NCBI RefSeq assembly: GCF_004298145.1
Contig: NZ_SCRH01000017.1
Span: 1-64,000, forward strand
From: Mycobacterium sp.
GTDB taxonomy: Bacteria; Actinomycetota; Actinomycetes; Mycobacteriales; Mycobacteriaceae
Reading direction: 5' to 3'
Length of the DNA: 64,000 nucleotides
The stretch's first letter is position 1, and each line of letters begins with the position of its first letter. The notes below the pieces were generated by a model. That model was given only the letters and a program-made list of their open reading frames with translations. It did no database searches and was not told where the DNA came from. Below are positions 8,372-17,427 of the stretch, one piece after another. Both the position numbers and the translations under genes were made by a program.

Positions 8372-9076
8372 GTGCGCATCGGGATTGCCGGCGCGGGGGC
8401 GGTCGGTCGGTCGGTCGCGCGCGAGCTCCTCGAGGCCGGTCACCGGGTCTTGCTGATCGAGCGCAACGTCGACCACTACGCACCGCACACTGCGCCCGAG
8501 GCGGAGTGGTTGCTCGCCGACGCGTGTGAGCTGGTTTCGCTCCAAGAGTCCGGACTGCAGCTGTGCGATGTCGTCATCACGGCCACCGGCGATGACAAAG
8601 TGAACCTCGCGGCGGCGTTGCTGGCCAAGACCGAGTTCGGGGTCGCCCGAGTGGTGGCCCGCGTCAACGACTTGAGAAACGAGTGGCTGTTCAGCGAGGC
8701 ATGGGGCGTCGATGTGGCGGTCTCCACGCCTCGCGCCATGGTGGCCGGAGTCGAGGGGGCCATCGATGTCGGCCACCTCGTGCAGTTGATGGGCCTTGCG
8801 CGTGGTCAGGTCAACCTGTCGAAACTGACACTGCCGGCGGACAACCCGCTTGTCGGCCAGCGGGTTTGTGACCTGGCCCTGCCGGAGAACACCGCATTGA
8901 TCACCGTGCTGCGCGGCGCCAGCGTCATCTTGCCGCAGCCCGACGACGTGCTCGAGGCCGGCGACGAAATGTTGTTCGTCGCAAGCAGCACCGCCGAGAA
9001 TCAGGTCCGCGCCATCATCATGCACGGCGCCCCGAACCGGTCAGCACAGTCAGTGAAATCCCGGCTGCCGACGTGA
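8372..9076 (+). CDS. TrkA-family K+ transport regulatory protein (CeoC-like)
   Basis: The protein is 234 aa. An N-terminal RCK-N Rossmann domain begins RIGIAGAGAVGRSVARELL and carries the GxGxxG nucleotide-binding motif, followed by VVITATGDDKVN. A C-terminal RCK-C domain covers about residues 145-220. The sequence closely resembles the CeoC (Rv2692) half of the mycobacterial CeoBC pair as I remember it, but it sits in a different neighbourhood, so it looks like a paralogue paired with the divergent antiporter. GTG at 8372 is chosen because AGGAG at 8360-8364 gives 7-nt spacing; GTG at 8366 would be too close. It probably gates a K+ channel, symporter or antiporter in response to NAD(H) or a nucleotide. 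Confidence 0.8.
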   Translation: MRIGIAGAGAVGRSVARELLEAGHRVLLIERNVDHYAPHTAPEAEWLLADACELVSLQESGLQLCDVVITATGDDKVNLAAALLAKTEFGVARVVARVNDLRNEWLFSEAWGVDVAVSTPRAMVAGVEGAIDVGHLVQLMGLARGQVNLSKLTLPADNPLVGQRVCDLALPENTALITVLRGASVILPQPDDVLEAGDEMLFVASSTAENQVRAIIMHGAPNRSAQSVKSRLPT

Positions 9077-9168
9077 GAGCGGACCTCTTCTCCGCACGTA
9101 CCAGGCAATCGGCGGTATCCGGTGAGACATCCGCCGGCAGAGTTCTGCCCCAACGCATGCCACCCGCC

Positions 9169-9182
9169 TGGAACACGTTCTA
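9169..9182. promoter_or_regulatory. KstR-type operator match
   Basis: TGGAACACGTTCTA fits TnnAACnnGTTnnA, the published pattern of the mycobacterial cholesterol-catabolism repressor KstR. It ends 12 bp before the ATG of the DUF3556 gene. A protein bound here would cover the start region. The match is exact at the defined positions, but a 14-bp site can occur by chance. Confidence 0.45.
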
Positions 9183-9194
9183 GTCTGTGAAACC

Positions 9195-10925
9195 ATGGGA
9201 TTTCTGAAGCCCGAGCTACCGCAGCTCGACATGGCCGAATGGAACAAGGGCAGCCGCAGCGACAAGATCCGCCCGATGGCCAAGCACTGGGCCGAGGTCG
9301 GCTTCGGCACGCCGCTCGCACTGCACCTGTTCTACGTCGTCAAAATCCTGCTCTACATCCTTGGCGCGTGGCTGTTCGCCTCGACCACCCGCGGTCTCGG
9401 CGGGTTCACGCAGGTCGCGTCGTGGTGGTCGGAGCCGATCGTGTTCGAGAAGGTCGTGCTCTACACGATGCTTTTCGAGGTGATCGGTTTGGGCTGTGGC
9501 TTCGGGCCGCTGAACAACCGGTTCTTCCCGCCGATGGGCTCTGTTCTGTACTGGATGCGCTTCGGCACCATCCGGCTGCCACCGTGGCCGGACCGCGTAC
9601 CGCTGACCAAGGGCACCAAACGTACCCCGATCGACGTCGCCCTGTACGCGCTGTTTCTTCTGGTGACGCTGGCGGCGCTGTTCGCGGACGGCACCGGGCC
9701 GATCCCCGAATTGGGAACGACGGTCGGGCTGTTGCCCGCATGGAAGGTCGTGCTGATCCTGCTGCTTCTGGCGGTGGTCGGGCTGCGCGACAAGGTGATC
9801 TTCCTGGCCGCGCGTGGTGAGGTCTACGCGATCATGGCGGTGACGTTCCTGTTCGCCGCGCCCGACATGATCGTCGGGTCCAAGGTGGTGTTCCTGGTGA
9901 TCTGGATGGGCGCGGCGACATCCAAGCTCAACAAACACTTCCCGTTCGTCATCTCCACGATGATGTCCAACAACCCGCTGGTGCGGCCCCGCTGGCTGAA
10001 ACGGCGCTTCTTCGAGAAGTTCCCCGATGATCTGCGGCCCGGGCGGCTGTCGCGGTGGCTGGCGCACCTGAGCACCGCCATCGAGATGCTCGTGCCGTTA
10101 CCGCTGTTCTTTTGTCACGGCGGCTGGCCCGTCACGGTGGCCGCCGTCGTCATGGTGTGTTTCCACCTGGGGATCCTTGTCTCGATCCCGATGGGCGTGC
10201 CGCTGGAGTGGAACGTCTTCATGATCTTCGGGCTGTTGTCGTTGTTCGTCGCGCACACCCACATCGGCCTTGCGGACCTGAAGCACCCGGTGGTGGTGGC
10301 GATCCTGTTTGTCGTCATCGCGGGAATCGTCTTGCTGGGCAACATGTTTCCCCGCAAGATCTCGTTTTTACCCGGGATGCGTTACTACGCCGGCAACTGG
10401 GACACCACGCTGTGGTGCATCAAACCGTCGGCCGACGACAAGATCGGCAGGGGCGTCGTGGCGATCGCCAGCATGCCGCAGGCCCAGCTGGAACGGTTCT
10501 ACGGCAGCCCGGAGGCGGCGCAGATTCCGCTCTACATGGGATATGCGTTCCGCGGCTTCAACACTCACGGCCGGGCGCTGTTTACGCTGGCGCACCGCGC
10601 CATGGCGGGACAGAACGAGGACGACTATGTCCTCACCGACGGCGAGCGGGTCTGCAGCACCGCGATCGGCTGGAACTTCGGCGACGGCCACATGCACAAC
10701 GAGCAACTGATCGCCGCGTTGCAGGAGCGCTGCCACTTCGAGCCGGGCGAGGTCCGCGTCGTGCTGCTTGACGCGCAGCCGATTCACAAGCAGACACAGG
10801 AGTATCGGTTGGTCGACGCGGCGACCGGTGAATTCGAGCGCGGCATCGTCCGCGTCGCCGACATGGTCACCCGCCAGCCCTGGGCCGACGACGTTCCGGT
10901 CGAGGTGGTGACGGAGTCGCAATAG
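9195..10925 (+). CDS. DUF3556 transmembrane protein (Rv1132-like)
   Basis: The protein is 576 aa. It begins MGFLKPELPQLD, the usual start of DUF3556 proteins. About nine hydrophobic segments lie between residues 45 and 395. A soluble C-terminal region of about 180 residues begins at RYYAGNWDTTLWCIKP. The length equals that recalled for M. tuberculosis Rv1132, which is likewise next to metE. ATG at 9195 is used; no strong ribosome binding site is visible. A KstR-type box lies directly upstream, which hints at a link to sterol metabolism. The gene ends convergently with metE, and a strong inverted repeat separates them. Biochemical function is unknown. Confidence 0.8.
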   Translation: MGFLKPELPQLDMAEWNKGSRSDKIRPMAKHWAEVGFGTPLALHLFYVVKILLYILGAWLFASTTRGLGGFTQVASWWSEPIVFEKVVLYTMLFEVIGLGCGFGPLNNRFFPPMGSVLYWMRFGTIRLPPWPDRVPLTKGTKRTPIDVALYALFLLVTLAALFADGTGPIPELGTTVGLLPAWKVVLILLLLAVVGLRDKVIFLAARGEVYAIMAVTFLFAAPDMIVGSKVVFLVIWMGAATSKLNKHFPFVISTMMSNNPLVRPRWLKRRFFEKFPDDLRPGRLSRWLAHLSTAIEMLVPLPLFFCHGGWPVTVAAVVMVCFHLGILVSIPMGVPLEWNVFMIFGLLSLFVAHTHIGLADLKHPVVVAILFVVIAGIVLLGNMFPRKISFLPGMRYYAGNWDTTLWCIKPSADDKIGRGVVAIASMPQAQLERFYGSPEAAQIPLYMGYAFRGFNTHGRALFTLAHRAMAGQNEDDYVLTDGERVCSTAIGWNFGDGHMHNEQLIAALQERCHFEPGEVRVVLLDAQPIHKQTQEYRLVDAATGEFERGIVRVADMVTRQPWADDVPVEVVTESQ

Positions 10926-10928
10926 GTC

Positions 10929-10988
10929 CGCGAGCGTAACCGCACTGCGAAATAATCGCGCGGAAATCGCAGTGGGGTTACGCTCGCG
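10929..10988. terminator. Bidirectional hairpin between convergent DUF3556 gene and metE
   Basis: Arms at 10929-10950 and 10967-10988 are 22 bp each, match as inverted repeats at 21 positions, and enclose a 16-base loop. The arms contain CGCGAGCGTAAC and CACTGCGA. The repeat lies exactly between two convergent stop codons (10925 and 10994), as expected for a shared terminator. There is no T tract, which is usual for mycobacterial terminators. Confidence 0.7.
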
Positions 10989-10993
10989 AAACC

Positions 10994-13264
10994 TTAGGCC
11001 CCGGCGCGAACCTCCTGCGCGGCGGCGACCATGTTCTTCAGCGACGCGCTCACCTCGTCGGAATTGCGGGTCTTCAACCCACAGTCGGGGTTCACCCAAA
11101 GGCGTTCCGCGGGAACGGCCCGCAGCGCCGCGCGCAGCGACTCGGCCATCTCCTCGGTGCTCGGCACCCGAGGCGAGTGGATGTCGTAGACGCCCGGGCC
11201 GACGCTGTTGGAGAAGCCGATCGAGTTCAGGTCGTCGAGCACCTCCATGTGCGAGCGCGCCGCCTCGATCGACGTCACGTCGGCGTCCAGATCGGCGATC
11301 GCACCGATCACGTCACCGAATTCCGAGTAGCACAGGTGGGTGTGGATCTGCGTGGAGTCCGCGACACCGGAGGTGGCCAACCGGAAAGACCCTACGGCCC
11401 AACGCAAATAGTCGTCCTGGTCCGCGCGACGCAGCGGCAACAGCTCACGCAGCGCCGGCTCGTCGACCTGGATGACCGCGATGCCGGCGGCCTGCAGGTC
11501 CACGGTCTCATCACGAATGGCGAGCGCCACCTGGTTGGCGGTGTCGGCCAGCGGCTGGTCGTCACGCACGAACGACCACGCCAGAATCGTGACCGGACCC
11601 GTCAGCATGCCCTTGACCGGCTTGTCGGTCAGCGACTGCGCGTACTTGGCCCACTCCACCGTCATCGGGTGCTGGCGGATCACGTCACCGTAGAGGATCG
11701 GCGGACGCACGCAGCGGCTGCCGTAGGACTGCACCCAGCCGTTCTTGGTGGCGAAGAAGCCGTCCAGCTGCTCGGCGAAGTACTGCACCATGTCGTTGCG
11801 CTCCGGCTCGCCGTGCACCAGCACGTCGATCCCGAGGCGCTCCTGCAGCTTGATGACGTCGGCGATCTCCTGCTTCATCCGCTTCTGGTACTCGGCCTCG
11901 TCGATCTCGCCGGCGACCAGCGCGGCGCGGGCCTTGCGGATCGCGACGGTCTGCGGAAACGACCCGATCGTGGTGGTCGGCAGCGGCGGCAGCTGCAGCC
12001 GCGCGTCCTGGCTGGCCCGGCGCGCAGCCGCGTCACCCCGGTGCGCACCGGACGCCACGATCGAGTCGATGCGGGCCCGGATGCGGTTGTCGTGCAGGCG
12101 CGGGTCGCTCTTGCGGGAGGCCACCGCGGCATTGGAGGCCGCGATGTCGTCGGCGACGGCGTCGCGCCCCTCGCGCAGGGCGCGGGCGAGCACCACCACC
12201 TCGGCGACCTTCTCCTGTCCGAAGGCCAGCCAACTGCGCAGCGCCTCGTCCAGTTCGGACTCCGGCTCCAATGAGTACGGCACGTGCAGCGTCGAGCATG
12301 ACGTCGAGACGGCAACGCCGGCAGCCGAACCCAGCAGGGTGGCCAGCTTGCCCAGCGCCGCCTGTAGGTCGGTGCGCCAGATGTTGCGTCCGTCCACGAC
12401 ACCGGCCACCAGAATCTTGCCGGCCAGTTCGGGCACCGCGGCAACGGCGGTGCCGGCTCCGTAGACCAGGTCGACGCCGATCGCCTCGACGGGCGTGCGG
12501 GCCAATCCGGCCAGCGCCGCACCGGGATCACCGAAATAGGTGGCGACGTAGATGGACGGCCGGTTGCTCACCGCGCCCAGCTTGTTGTAGACGGCCTCGG
12601 CCAGCGCGGGCGCGTCGGGGGAGATGTCGGTCACCAGCGCCGGCTCGTCGAGCTGCACCCACTGCGCGCCGTTGTCGGCGAGCAGCGACAACAGCTCGGA
12701 GTAGATGGGGACCAGTTCTTCGAGTCGCTCGACGGGTGCGCCCGCGCCGTCGACGCCCTTGCTGAGCAGCAGGAAGGTCACCGGCCCGATGACGACCGGC
12801 CGCGCGGGAATACCCTGTCCCAGCGCCTCTTTCAGCTCCGAGAGCACCTTGTCCGGGTTCAGCGCGAACTTCGTGGTGGGTGCGATCTCGGGAACGATGT
12901 AGTGGTAGTTGGTGTCAAACCACTTGGTCATTTCCAGCGGCGCGACGTCGGAGTTGCCGCGCGCGGCGGCGAAGTAGCGGTCCAGGTCGTCGAGCACCTG
13001 CGCGGCACGGGCCGGCAGCGCGCCGAGCATCACCGCGGTGTCCAGCATCTGGTCGTAGTAGGAGAAGGTGTTCACCGGCACCGAGTCCAGCCCGGCGGCC
13101 GCCAGGCTCGCCCAGGTGTCGCGGCGCAGTGTCGCGGCGACGGACTCCAGTTCCGATCTGCTGGTGCGGCCGGCCCAGTAGCCCTCGGTGGCGCGCTTGA
13201 GTTCGCGTTTCGGGCCGATGCGCGGCGAGCCGGTAACCGTGGCGGTGAATGGTTGAGAGGTCAC
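10994..13264 (-). CDS. metE: Cobalamin-independent methionine synthase
   Basis: The protein is 756 aa, the normal MetE length. It transfers a methyl group from 5-methyltetrahydropteroyl-triglutamate to homocysteine in the cytoplasm. The N-terminal barrel includes [20 protein letters not shown]. The C-terminal catalytic barrel carries the zinc ligands in [10 protein letters not shown] (His and Cys) and [10 protein letters not shown] (Cys), with [14 protein letters not shown] between. The start is GTG at 13264, preceded by AAAGGA a few bases upstream. A cobalamin riboswitch occupies the leader, so expression should fall when B12 is available and MetH can work. The gene is syntenic with Rv1133c. 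Confidence 0.97.
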   Translation of the reverse strand: MTSQPFTATVTGSPRIGPKRELKRATEGYWAGRTSRSELESVAATLRRDTWASLAAAGLDSVPVNTFSYYDQMLDTAVMLGALPARAAQVLDDLDRYFAAARGNSDVAPLEMTKWFDTNYHYIVPEIAPTTKFALNPDKVLSELKEALGQGIPARPVVIGPVTFLLLSKGVDGAGAPVERLEELVPIYSELLSLLADNGAQWVQLDEPALVTDISPDAPALAEAVYNKLGAVSNRPSIYVATYFGDPGAALAGLARTPVEAIGVDLVYGAGTAVAAVPELAGKILVAGVVDGRNIWRTDLQAALGKLATLLGSAAGVAVSTSCSTLHVPYSLEPESELDEALRSWLAFGQEKVAEVVVLARALREGRDAVADDIAASNAAVASRKSDPRLHDNRIRARIDSIVASGAHRGDAAARRASQDARLQLPPLPTTTIGSFPQTVAIRKARAALVAGEIDEAEYQKRMKQEIADVIKLQERLGIDVLVHGEPERNDMVQYFAEQLDGFFATKNGWVQSYGSRCVRPPILYGDVIRQHPMTVEWAKYAQSLTDKPVKGMLTGPVTILAWSFVRDDQPLADTANQVALAIRDETVDLQAAGIAVIQVDEPALRELLPLRRADQDDYLRWAVGSFRLATSGVADSTQIHTHLCYSEFGDVIGAIADLDADVTSIEAARSHMEVLDDLNSIGFSNSVGPGVYDIHSPRVPSTEEMAESLRAALRAVPAERLWVNPDCGLKTRNSDEVSASLKNMVAAAQEVRAGA

Positions 13265-13414
13265 GTTTTCGTCCTTTAATCAACGGTCTGGTCACCGCCG
13301 GCGGACGCGAAGCCGAACCATCTCGGCGGGTGTACCACCGGCACACAAACCTCAACGGTTGCGGTCGAACGCCCATTCCACGAGGCGATGAGCCCGCCGA
13401 ACGCGGCGCGTCCG

Positions 13415-13605
13415 GCACAGCCGGCAGGTCTTCGGACTCGCAGGCACGCACCGGGTGGTGCTCCTAATGGCCGTCGCTTCCCAGTCTTTGAAACCTTGTA
13501 AGACCAGTGCTCGTGACGGCGGTCGTTCCTGCACACCGCTGCGGGACAGTCCCGGACTCTCACCGGGGTTCCCTCTCGCGAAGCATGGCTAACATGTCTC
13601 GCTCG
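13415..13605 (-). promoter_or_regulatory. Cobalamin (B12) riboswitch in the metE leader
   Basis: On the minus strand the leader reads, 5' to 3', GGAACCCCGGTGAGAGTC, then GACTGTCCCGCAGCGGT, then GGGAAG, and finally GAGTCCGAAGACCTGCC at plus positions 13423-13439. These are the conserved core elements of the class I cobalamin aptamer, in the right order. About 150 bases separate the aptamer from the GTG start of metE, enough for an expression platform. Edges are approximate. Confidence 0.92.
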
Positions 13606-13676
13606 ATGCCGGCGCCACGTCGTGCGGCGACGGCAGACCAGCTGCGTAGCGCAGCCTACCCCGCTGGTGGCCGGGG

Positions 13677-14330
13677 TCAGCGAGCCAGTGCCTGGGCGAT
13701 GGGGGTGTCACCGTTGTTGAACTCGATGGTGCGGCCGATGGTGGCGTCGTCCGCCAGTGCGGCCGCCACGACGAGCGCGACGTCGGCGCGCGACACTGAG
13801 CCATTTTCGGCGCCTTGCGCCGGCCTGACCGCGATCCGCCCGGTCGCCGGCTCGAGGGTGAGCCGGCCCGGCCCCAGCACCGTCCAGTCCAGACCGCTGG
13901 CGCGCAGGTGGGCGTCCGCGGCCGCCTTGGCCTCCGCATAGGCGAAGAATGGATCATCTTGCGGCACACCATGATCGGGGCCGGCGCCGAAGTACGACAC
14001 CATCACGAACCGCTTGACGCCCGCCTGCGCGGCGGCATCGATCACCCGGATCGCCGCGTCGCGGTCGACGGCACAGGTCCGCGCCGGGTTGCCGCCGCCG
14101 GCCCCGGCGGAGAAGACGACCGCGTCATGCCCGGCCAGCACGCCGGCCAGCGCGTCGGTGTCGAGCCGCTCGATGTCGGCCGCCAGCGGTTTGGCGCCGG
14201 TGGCGGCGACGTCGTCGGAGTGATCCGGATTGCGGAAGACCGAGCTCACCTCGTCGCCGCGTTCGGTCAGGATGCGGGCCAGCTGCAGGGCGACCTTGCC
14301 GTGGCCGCCGATCACGACGATGCGTGCCAT
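13677..14330 (-). CDS. NAD(P)H-binding atypical SDR (NmrA/YwnB-like)
   Basis: The protein is 217 aa. A single Rossmann domain starts VVIGGHGKVALQLARIL with a GGxGxxA nucleotide-binding motif. The motif VSYFGAG near residue 110 and YAEAKAAAD, with a Tyr-x3-Lys pair, resemble atypical SDRs such as YwnB and Ycf39-like proteins. ATG at 14330. It lies downstream of the SDR at 14420-15262 on the same strand, but a strong hairpin separates them, so co-transcription is doubtful. The substrate is unknown; it could be an NADPH-sensing regulatory protein. Confidence 0.8.
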   Translation of the reverse strand: MARIVVIGGHGKVALQLARILTERGDEVSSVFRNPDHSDDVAATGAKPLAADIERLDTDALAGVLAGHDAVVFSAGAGGGNPARTCAVDRDAAIRVIDAAAQAGVKRFVMVSYFGAGPDHGVPQDDPFFAYAEAKAAADAHLRASGLDWTVLGPGRLTLEPATGRIAVRPAQGAENGSVSRADVALVVAAALADDATIGRTIEFNNGDTPIAQALAR

Positions 14331-14348
14331 GCCTCCGAAGGTACTTCA

Positions 14349-14411
14349 CCGCGAGACTGCAACTACCGACGCAAACGCCGAGTAGTGCCGTTGGCAGTTG
14401 CAGTCTCGCGG
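14349..14411. repeat. Perfect 16-bp inverted repeat, possible terminator
   Basis: CCGCGAGACTGCAACT at 14349-14364 is repeated exactly as its reverse complement at 14396-14411 across a 31-base spacer. It lies between two same-strand genes (stop at 14420, start at 14330). Its edge (CGCGAG) and its ACTGC element are shared with the hairpin at 10929-10988, which suggests related intergenic palindromes. It probably terminates the upstream SDR transcript. Confidence 0.6.
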
Positions 14412-14419
14412 CACATGGC

Positions 14420-15262
14420 TTAGAGCTTCACCTTGCCCATGATGATGTCGATGATGGGCTTGCCCGGCGCGTAGGCGCCGGTCATCGAGGCCATGGTGTG
14501 GCCCGAGTCCACGAGCAGGGTGATCCCGCTGACGCCGCAGGCAGCCTCGCTGTTGAGGAAGGCCATCACGTCGCCCATCTGCTCGGGTGTGTGCACCTTG
14601 GAGCCGGTCTCGTCGCGGTAGTCCTGGGCGAAGGACAGCCACAGATCGGCGTTGGCCTGGGCCAGCGGGGTGTCGGTCGGGCCGGGGCAGATCGCGTTGA
14701 TGCGAATGCCCTTCTTCGCCAGCGGGTAGCCCTGGGTCGCCACGTAGGTATTGATCACCTTCTTGCTGGTGCCGTAGTGGTTGATCCCTTCGGCCTCGTG
14801 CGCCTGGCACCATGCCTCGGCCGCCGCGAAGTCCGGCGTGGCCAGTAATTCCAGCATCAGGTCCAGGTCGTTCTCCCAGCCCATGCCGGCGACCGAGGAG
14901 ATGAAGCAGATGGCCGATCCGTTGGGCAGTTGGTCCTTCTCCAGCAGGCGGTCGATCAAGTGGCGGTGGCCGATGAAGTTGATCTTCATCAGGTCGATCG
15001 TTCCGTCGGCGACGCCGGCGGCCGAGAATACCGCGTGGATGGGGCCGCGGACCTGCTCGAGGGCGGAATCGATGGACGCGGGGTCGCGCAGGTCCACCTG
15101 GACGGACTGGGCGACCTTGTAGTCCACCGGCGCGTAGTCCATCACGATGACTTCGGCGCCGAGTTCGGCCGCTGACTTGGCCGCGGCGGCGCCCATGCCA
15201 GTCGCGCCGCCGACAACAAGAGCGCGCTTGCCGTCGTAGCGCAACCGATCGACAATGGTCAT
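14420..15262 (-). CDS. Short-chain dehydrogenase/reductase
   Basis: The protein is 280 aa and a classical SDR. The cofactor motif is VVGGATGMGAAAA near residue 20, the catalytic Ser lies in CFISSVAG, and the Tyr-x3-Lys is in NHYGTSKK. It is similar in outline to 3-alpha-hydroxysteroid dehydrogenase-like mycobacterial SDRs. ATG at 15262 is preceded by GAAGGGG at good spacing; the frame is open further upstream to 15289. A copy of the 16-bp operator repeated through this island lies 56 bp upstream at 15318-15333, so the gene is probably controlled by the tandem TetR regulator. The substrate is unknown. Confidence 0.85.
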   Translation of the reverse strand: MTIVDRLRYDGKRALVVGGATGMGAAAAKSAAELGAEVIVMDYAPVDYKVAQSVQVDLRDPASIDSALEQVRGPIHAVFSAAGVADGTIDLMKINFIGHRHLIDRLLEKDQLPNGSAICFISSVAGMGWENDLDLMLELLATPDFAAAEAWCQAHEAEGINHYGTSKKVINTYVATQGYPLAKKGIRINAICPGPTDTPLAQANADLWLSFAQDYRDETGSKVHTPEQMGDVMAFLNSEAACGVSGITLLVDSGHTMASMTGAYAPGKPIIDIIMGKVKL

Positions 15263-15317
15263 GGAAATCCCCTTCTCGGATAATGCCAACGCGGTTCTAA
15301 CTGCTCAACTGTATGGG

Positions 15318-15333
15318 TAACAGTTATTTGGTT
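15318..15333. promoter_or_regulatory. Copy 1 of the repeated 16-bp operator
   Basis: TAACAGTTATTTGGTT lies 56 bp before the SDR start at 15262. It matches the asymmetric consensus GAACARATATTTGGTY derived from six sites in this window, with differences at the first base and in the middle of the left half. Confidence 0.5.
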
Positions 15334-15358
15334 CAATACCGGGGCGGTTAATTGAGGT

Positions 15359-16639
15359 CTACTTGCCGCGGACCGCGACGCCGCGCAGCACCGTGTCCCG
15401 CGCGTGCACCAAACCCGCGCGCTTACCGACGTCCGCGAGGATGTTCTCGGGTATCCACTGCAGGCCGACCACGCAGCGCGACAACATCGCGGTGGAGGGC
15501 GCGTCGACGCCGATTTCCCCCGCCCGGATCCCCTCGGAAAGAAGCGTTTTCATTTGCCGCAGCCGGGTGGCGTACAGCCAGCCCGGGTTGGGGGTGTCCG
15601 GGGGCGATTGGCGCATCCAGGCGAGCTGGATCCTGAACTCGTCGGAAAACCGGTCGAGCGCATTGACGTTGACCCAGCTCAGCGCGTCCAGCTTTTCGAT
15701 AGCGGTGGCATCCGAGCGCAGGACGTTGACCCAGCCCGCCTCCACCTTCCTGCCGAAGGATTCCATGATCGCTGCGAGCAGCTCGTCCTTGGATCCGATC
15801 ACCCGATAGACCGTTCCGGTGCCAAGGCCGGCCGCAGACGCGATGTCCCTGATGGTGGTGACTTCATAACCTCTGCGGCCGAATTCCGTTCGTGCCACCG
15901 CGCGCACCAGTGCCGCCTTGTCGCTGGGGTCGGCGTCGCTGTCGTCGGACCAGGTGGCGATGACGTCGTCGGCGGCGGCGAAGGCCCTCGACCGGTCCAG
16001 CGCCGAGTCGGTCGGCGGCCGAGTTGCCAACCCGTGCAGAATGATTCGGCAGAGCAGCCCGGCAACCTGGTCGGTGGCGGATTTGTGGCGCATGACATCC
16101 AGGCCGACCTGCAGCATGGTTTGGCAGATGCGGTCGGCCAACGTGGGCAGATCGATGTCGGGCTTGATATAGCCGCTCCACCGGCCGGCGCGCAGCGTCT
16201 GCAGCATCGCCTCCTGAATCGCCACCGGCCGCTGCTGCGTCAGCTTGATCAGCTCCGGATCCGTGCTGGGCCCCTCGTAGAACGACATCTGCAAGGCGGC
16301 GCGATGTTCGACGGCGCAATTGGCGATCGCCGATCCCAGCTCGATGATCTGTTCGGCGACGGGACGGGGGTCTGGTTTGTCCAACCTGGCCTGGGCGGAC
16401 CGACCGATACGCTCCAGATCGTCTTGATAGCGCCGGATCAGCTCGACGAGGATCGCCTCTTTGGACTCGAAATGGTGATACAAGCTGCCGGGAAGAATGC
16501 CTGCGGCATCGGCGATTTCTTGTAGCGACGTCCGCAATCCCGAGGACGCGATGAGCGACGCCGCGGTCGCCAGGATCTCGGCCCGGCGCGTCGGGGAATC
16601 GGTGGTGCCGCTGGCCCGCAATGACTCGGCTTTCGCCAT
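15359..16639 (-). CDS. Tandem-domain TetR transcriptional regulator (Mce3R-like architecture)
   Basis: The protein is 426 aa, twice the usual TetR length. The first TetR DNA-binding domain has its helix-turn-helix at about residues 37-57 (TSLQEIADAAGILPGSLYHH). The second is at about 261-282 (TTIRDIASAAGLGTGTVYRV). Each is followed by an alpha-helical ligand-binding-like region. The same arrangement is known in the M. tuberculosis repressor Mce3R. ATG at 16639 is chosen because the residues upstream (frame open to 16759) look non-coding; no strong ribosome binding site is visible. The gene has an operator copy 67 bp upstream (16706-16721), consistent with autoregulation. Its likely regulon is the surrounding catabolic island. 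Confidence 0.85.
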   Translation of the reverse strand: MAKAESLRASGTTDSPTRRAEILATAASLIASSGLRTSLQEIADAAGILPGSLYHHFESKEAILVELIRRYQDDLERIGRSAQARLDKPDPRPVAEQIIELGSAIANCAVEHRAALQMSFYEGPSTDPELIKLTQQRPVAIQEAMLQTLRAGRWSGYIKPDIDLPTLADRICQTMLQVGLDVMRHKSATDQVAGLLCRIILHGLATRPPTDSALDRSRAFAAADDVIATWSDDSDADPSDKAALVRAVARTEFGRRGYEVTTIRDIASAAGLGTGTVYRVIGSKDELLAAIMESFGRKVEAGWVNVLRSDATAIEKLDALSWVNVNALDRFSDEFRIQLAWMRQSPPDTPNPGWLYATRLRQMKTLLSEGIRAGEIGVDAPSTAMLSRCVVGLQWIPENILADVGKRAGLVHARDTVLRGVAVRGK

Positions 16640-16705
16640 GATCAGCGGTGTGCGAATCCGGACGACTGCGGCTTGGCGAACATACGCATTCGTCCTTTCG
16701 TGCCG

Positions 16706-16721
16706 AACCAAATCTTTGTTA
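16706..16721. promoter_or_regulatory. Copy 2 of the repeated 16-bp operator
   Basis: AACCAAATCTTTGTTA reads on the opposite strand as TAACAAAGATTTGGTT, close to the island consensus. It lies 67 bp before the start of the tandem TetR gene, where an autoregulatory operator would be expected. Confidence 0.5.
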
Positions 16722-16776
16722 GAGGCTATCAGACCGGGCCCGATGAACGCGCTGCACAAAGCGGTGAAACCCCATT

Positions 16777-17427
16777 CTAGAGCGCCGGGCCATCCCAGCG
16801 GTCACACGCGACCACCTCATCGATCGGCCGCCGTGGGGCGGGCCGGAAGGTGCGGCCCGCGCGGAGGCGGGCCACCGGCAGCAGGCAACCCTGAACGTAG
16901 GTTTGCGGGATTCCGAGCAGTTTTCGGATTTCTTCTTCGTGATGCAGGTGCAGGGTCGTGATGCAGGTCCCGTATCCCCGGGTGTGCAAGGCCAGCTGAA
17001 AATTCCACACCGGCGGGAAGATCGAACCGTACAGCGTGGCCAGGTGGAATGATTCGTCGCCGTCGATGCGCGGCAAGTAGGGCTCATAGCAAGGGATTAC
17101 CAGTAACGGCACCTTCGCCATATTCTCGACCAACCACTCCGTCGATGACATCACCCGGCTCTCGGGTGTTCCCGCCGGGATGAGGTCGGCAAGCAGCTGC
17201 CCACCGACCCGCCGCAGATAGGCCTCGCGATACAGCTCGGCGATCTTGGCGCGCAGTGCCGGATCGGCGACCACCAGCCAGCGCCACGACTGGGCGTTCG
17301 ACCCGTTCGCGGCCTGCAGGCCGATCCGCAGGCACTCGCGGATGTCAGCGACGTTGACGGGCGCGTCCAGGTCCAGCGACTTGCGTGCCGACGGGGTCGC
17401 GGTGAGCAAATACTCGATGTCCATCAT
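16777..17427 (-). CDS. Nitroreductase-family FMN oxidoreductase
   Basis: The protein is 216 aa. QAANGSNAQSWRWLVV near residue 32 is the FMN-binding signature of the nitroreductase fold. A second family block lies around ALHTRGYGTCITTLHL. ATG at 17427 (with another ATG at 17424) overlaps the stop of the upstream acyl-CoA dehydrogenase, so the two genes are translationally coupled. It is the last gene of an operon running from 19699 leftward. In such a context an FMN reductase could act on an enone or unsaturated acyl-CoA intermediate; that is inference. Confidence 0.8.
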   Translation of the reverse strand: MMDIEYLLTATPSARKSLDLDAPVNVADIRECLRIGLQAANGSNAQSWRWLVVADPALRAKIAELYREAYLRRVGGQLLADLIPAGTPESRVMSSTEWLVENMAKVPLLVIPCYEPYLPRIDGDESFHLATLYGSIFPPVWNFQLALHTRGYGTCITTLHLHHEEEIRKLLGIPQTYVQGCLLPVARLRAGRTFRPAPRRPIDEVVACDRWDGPAL

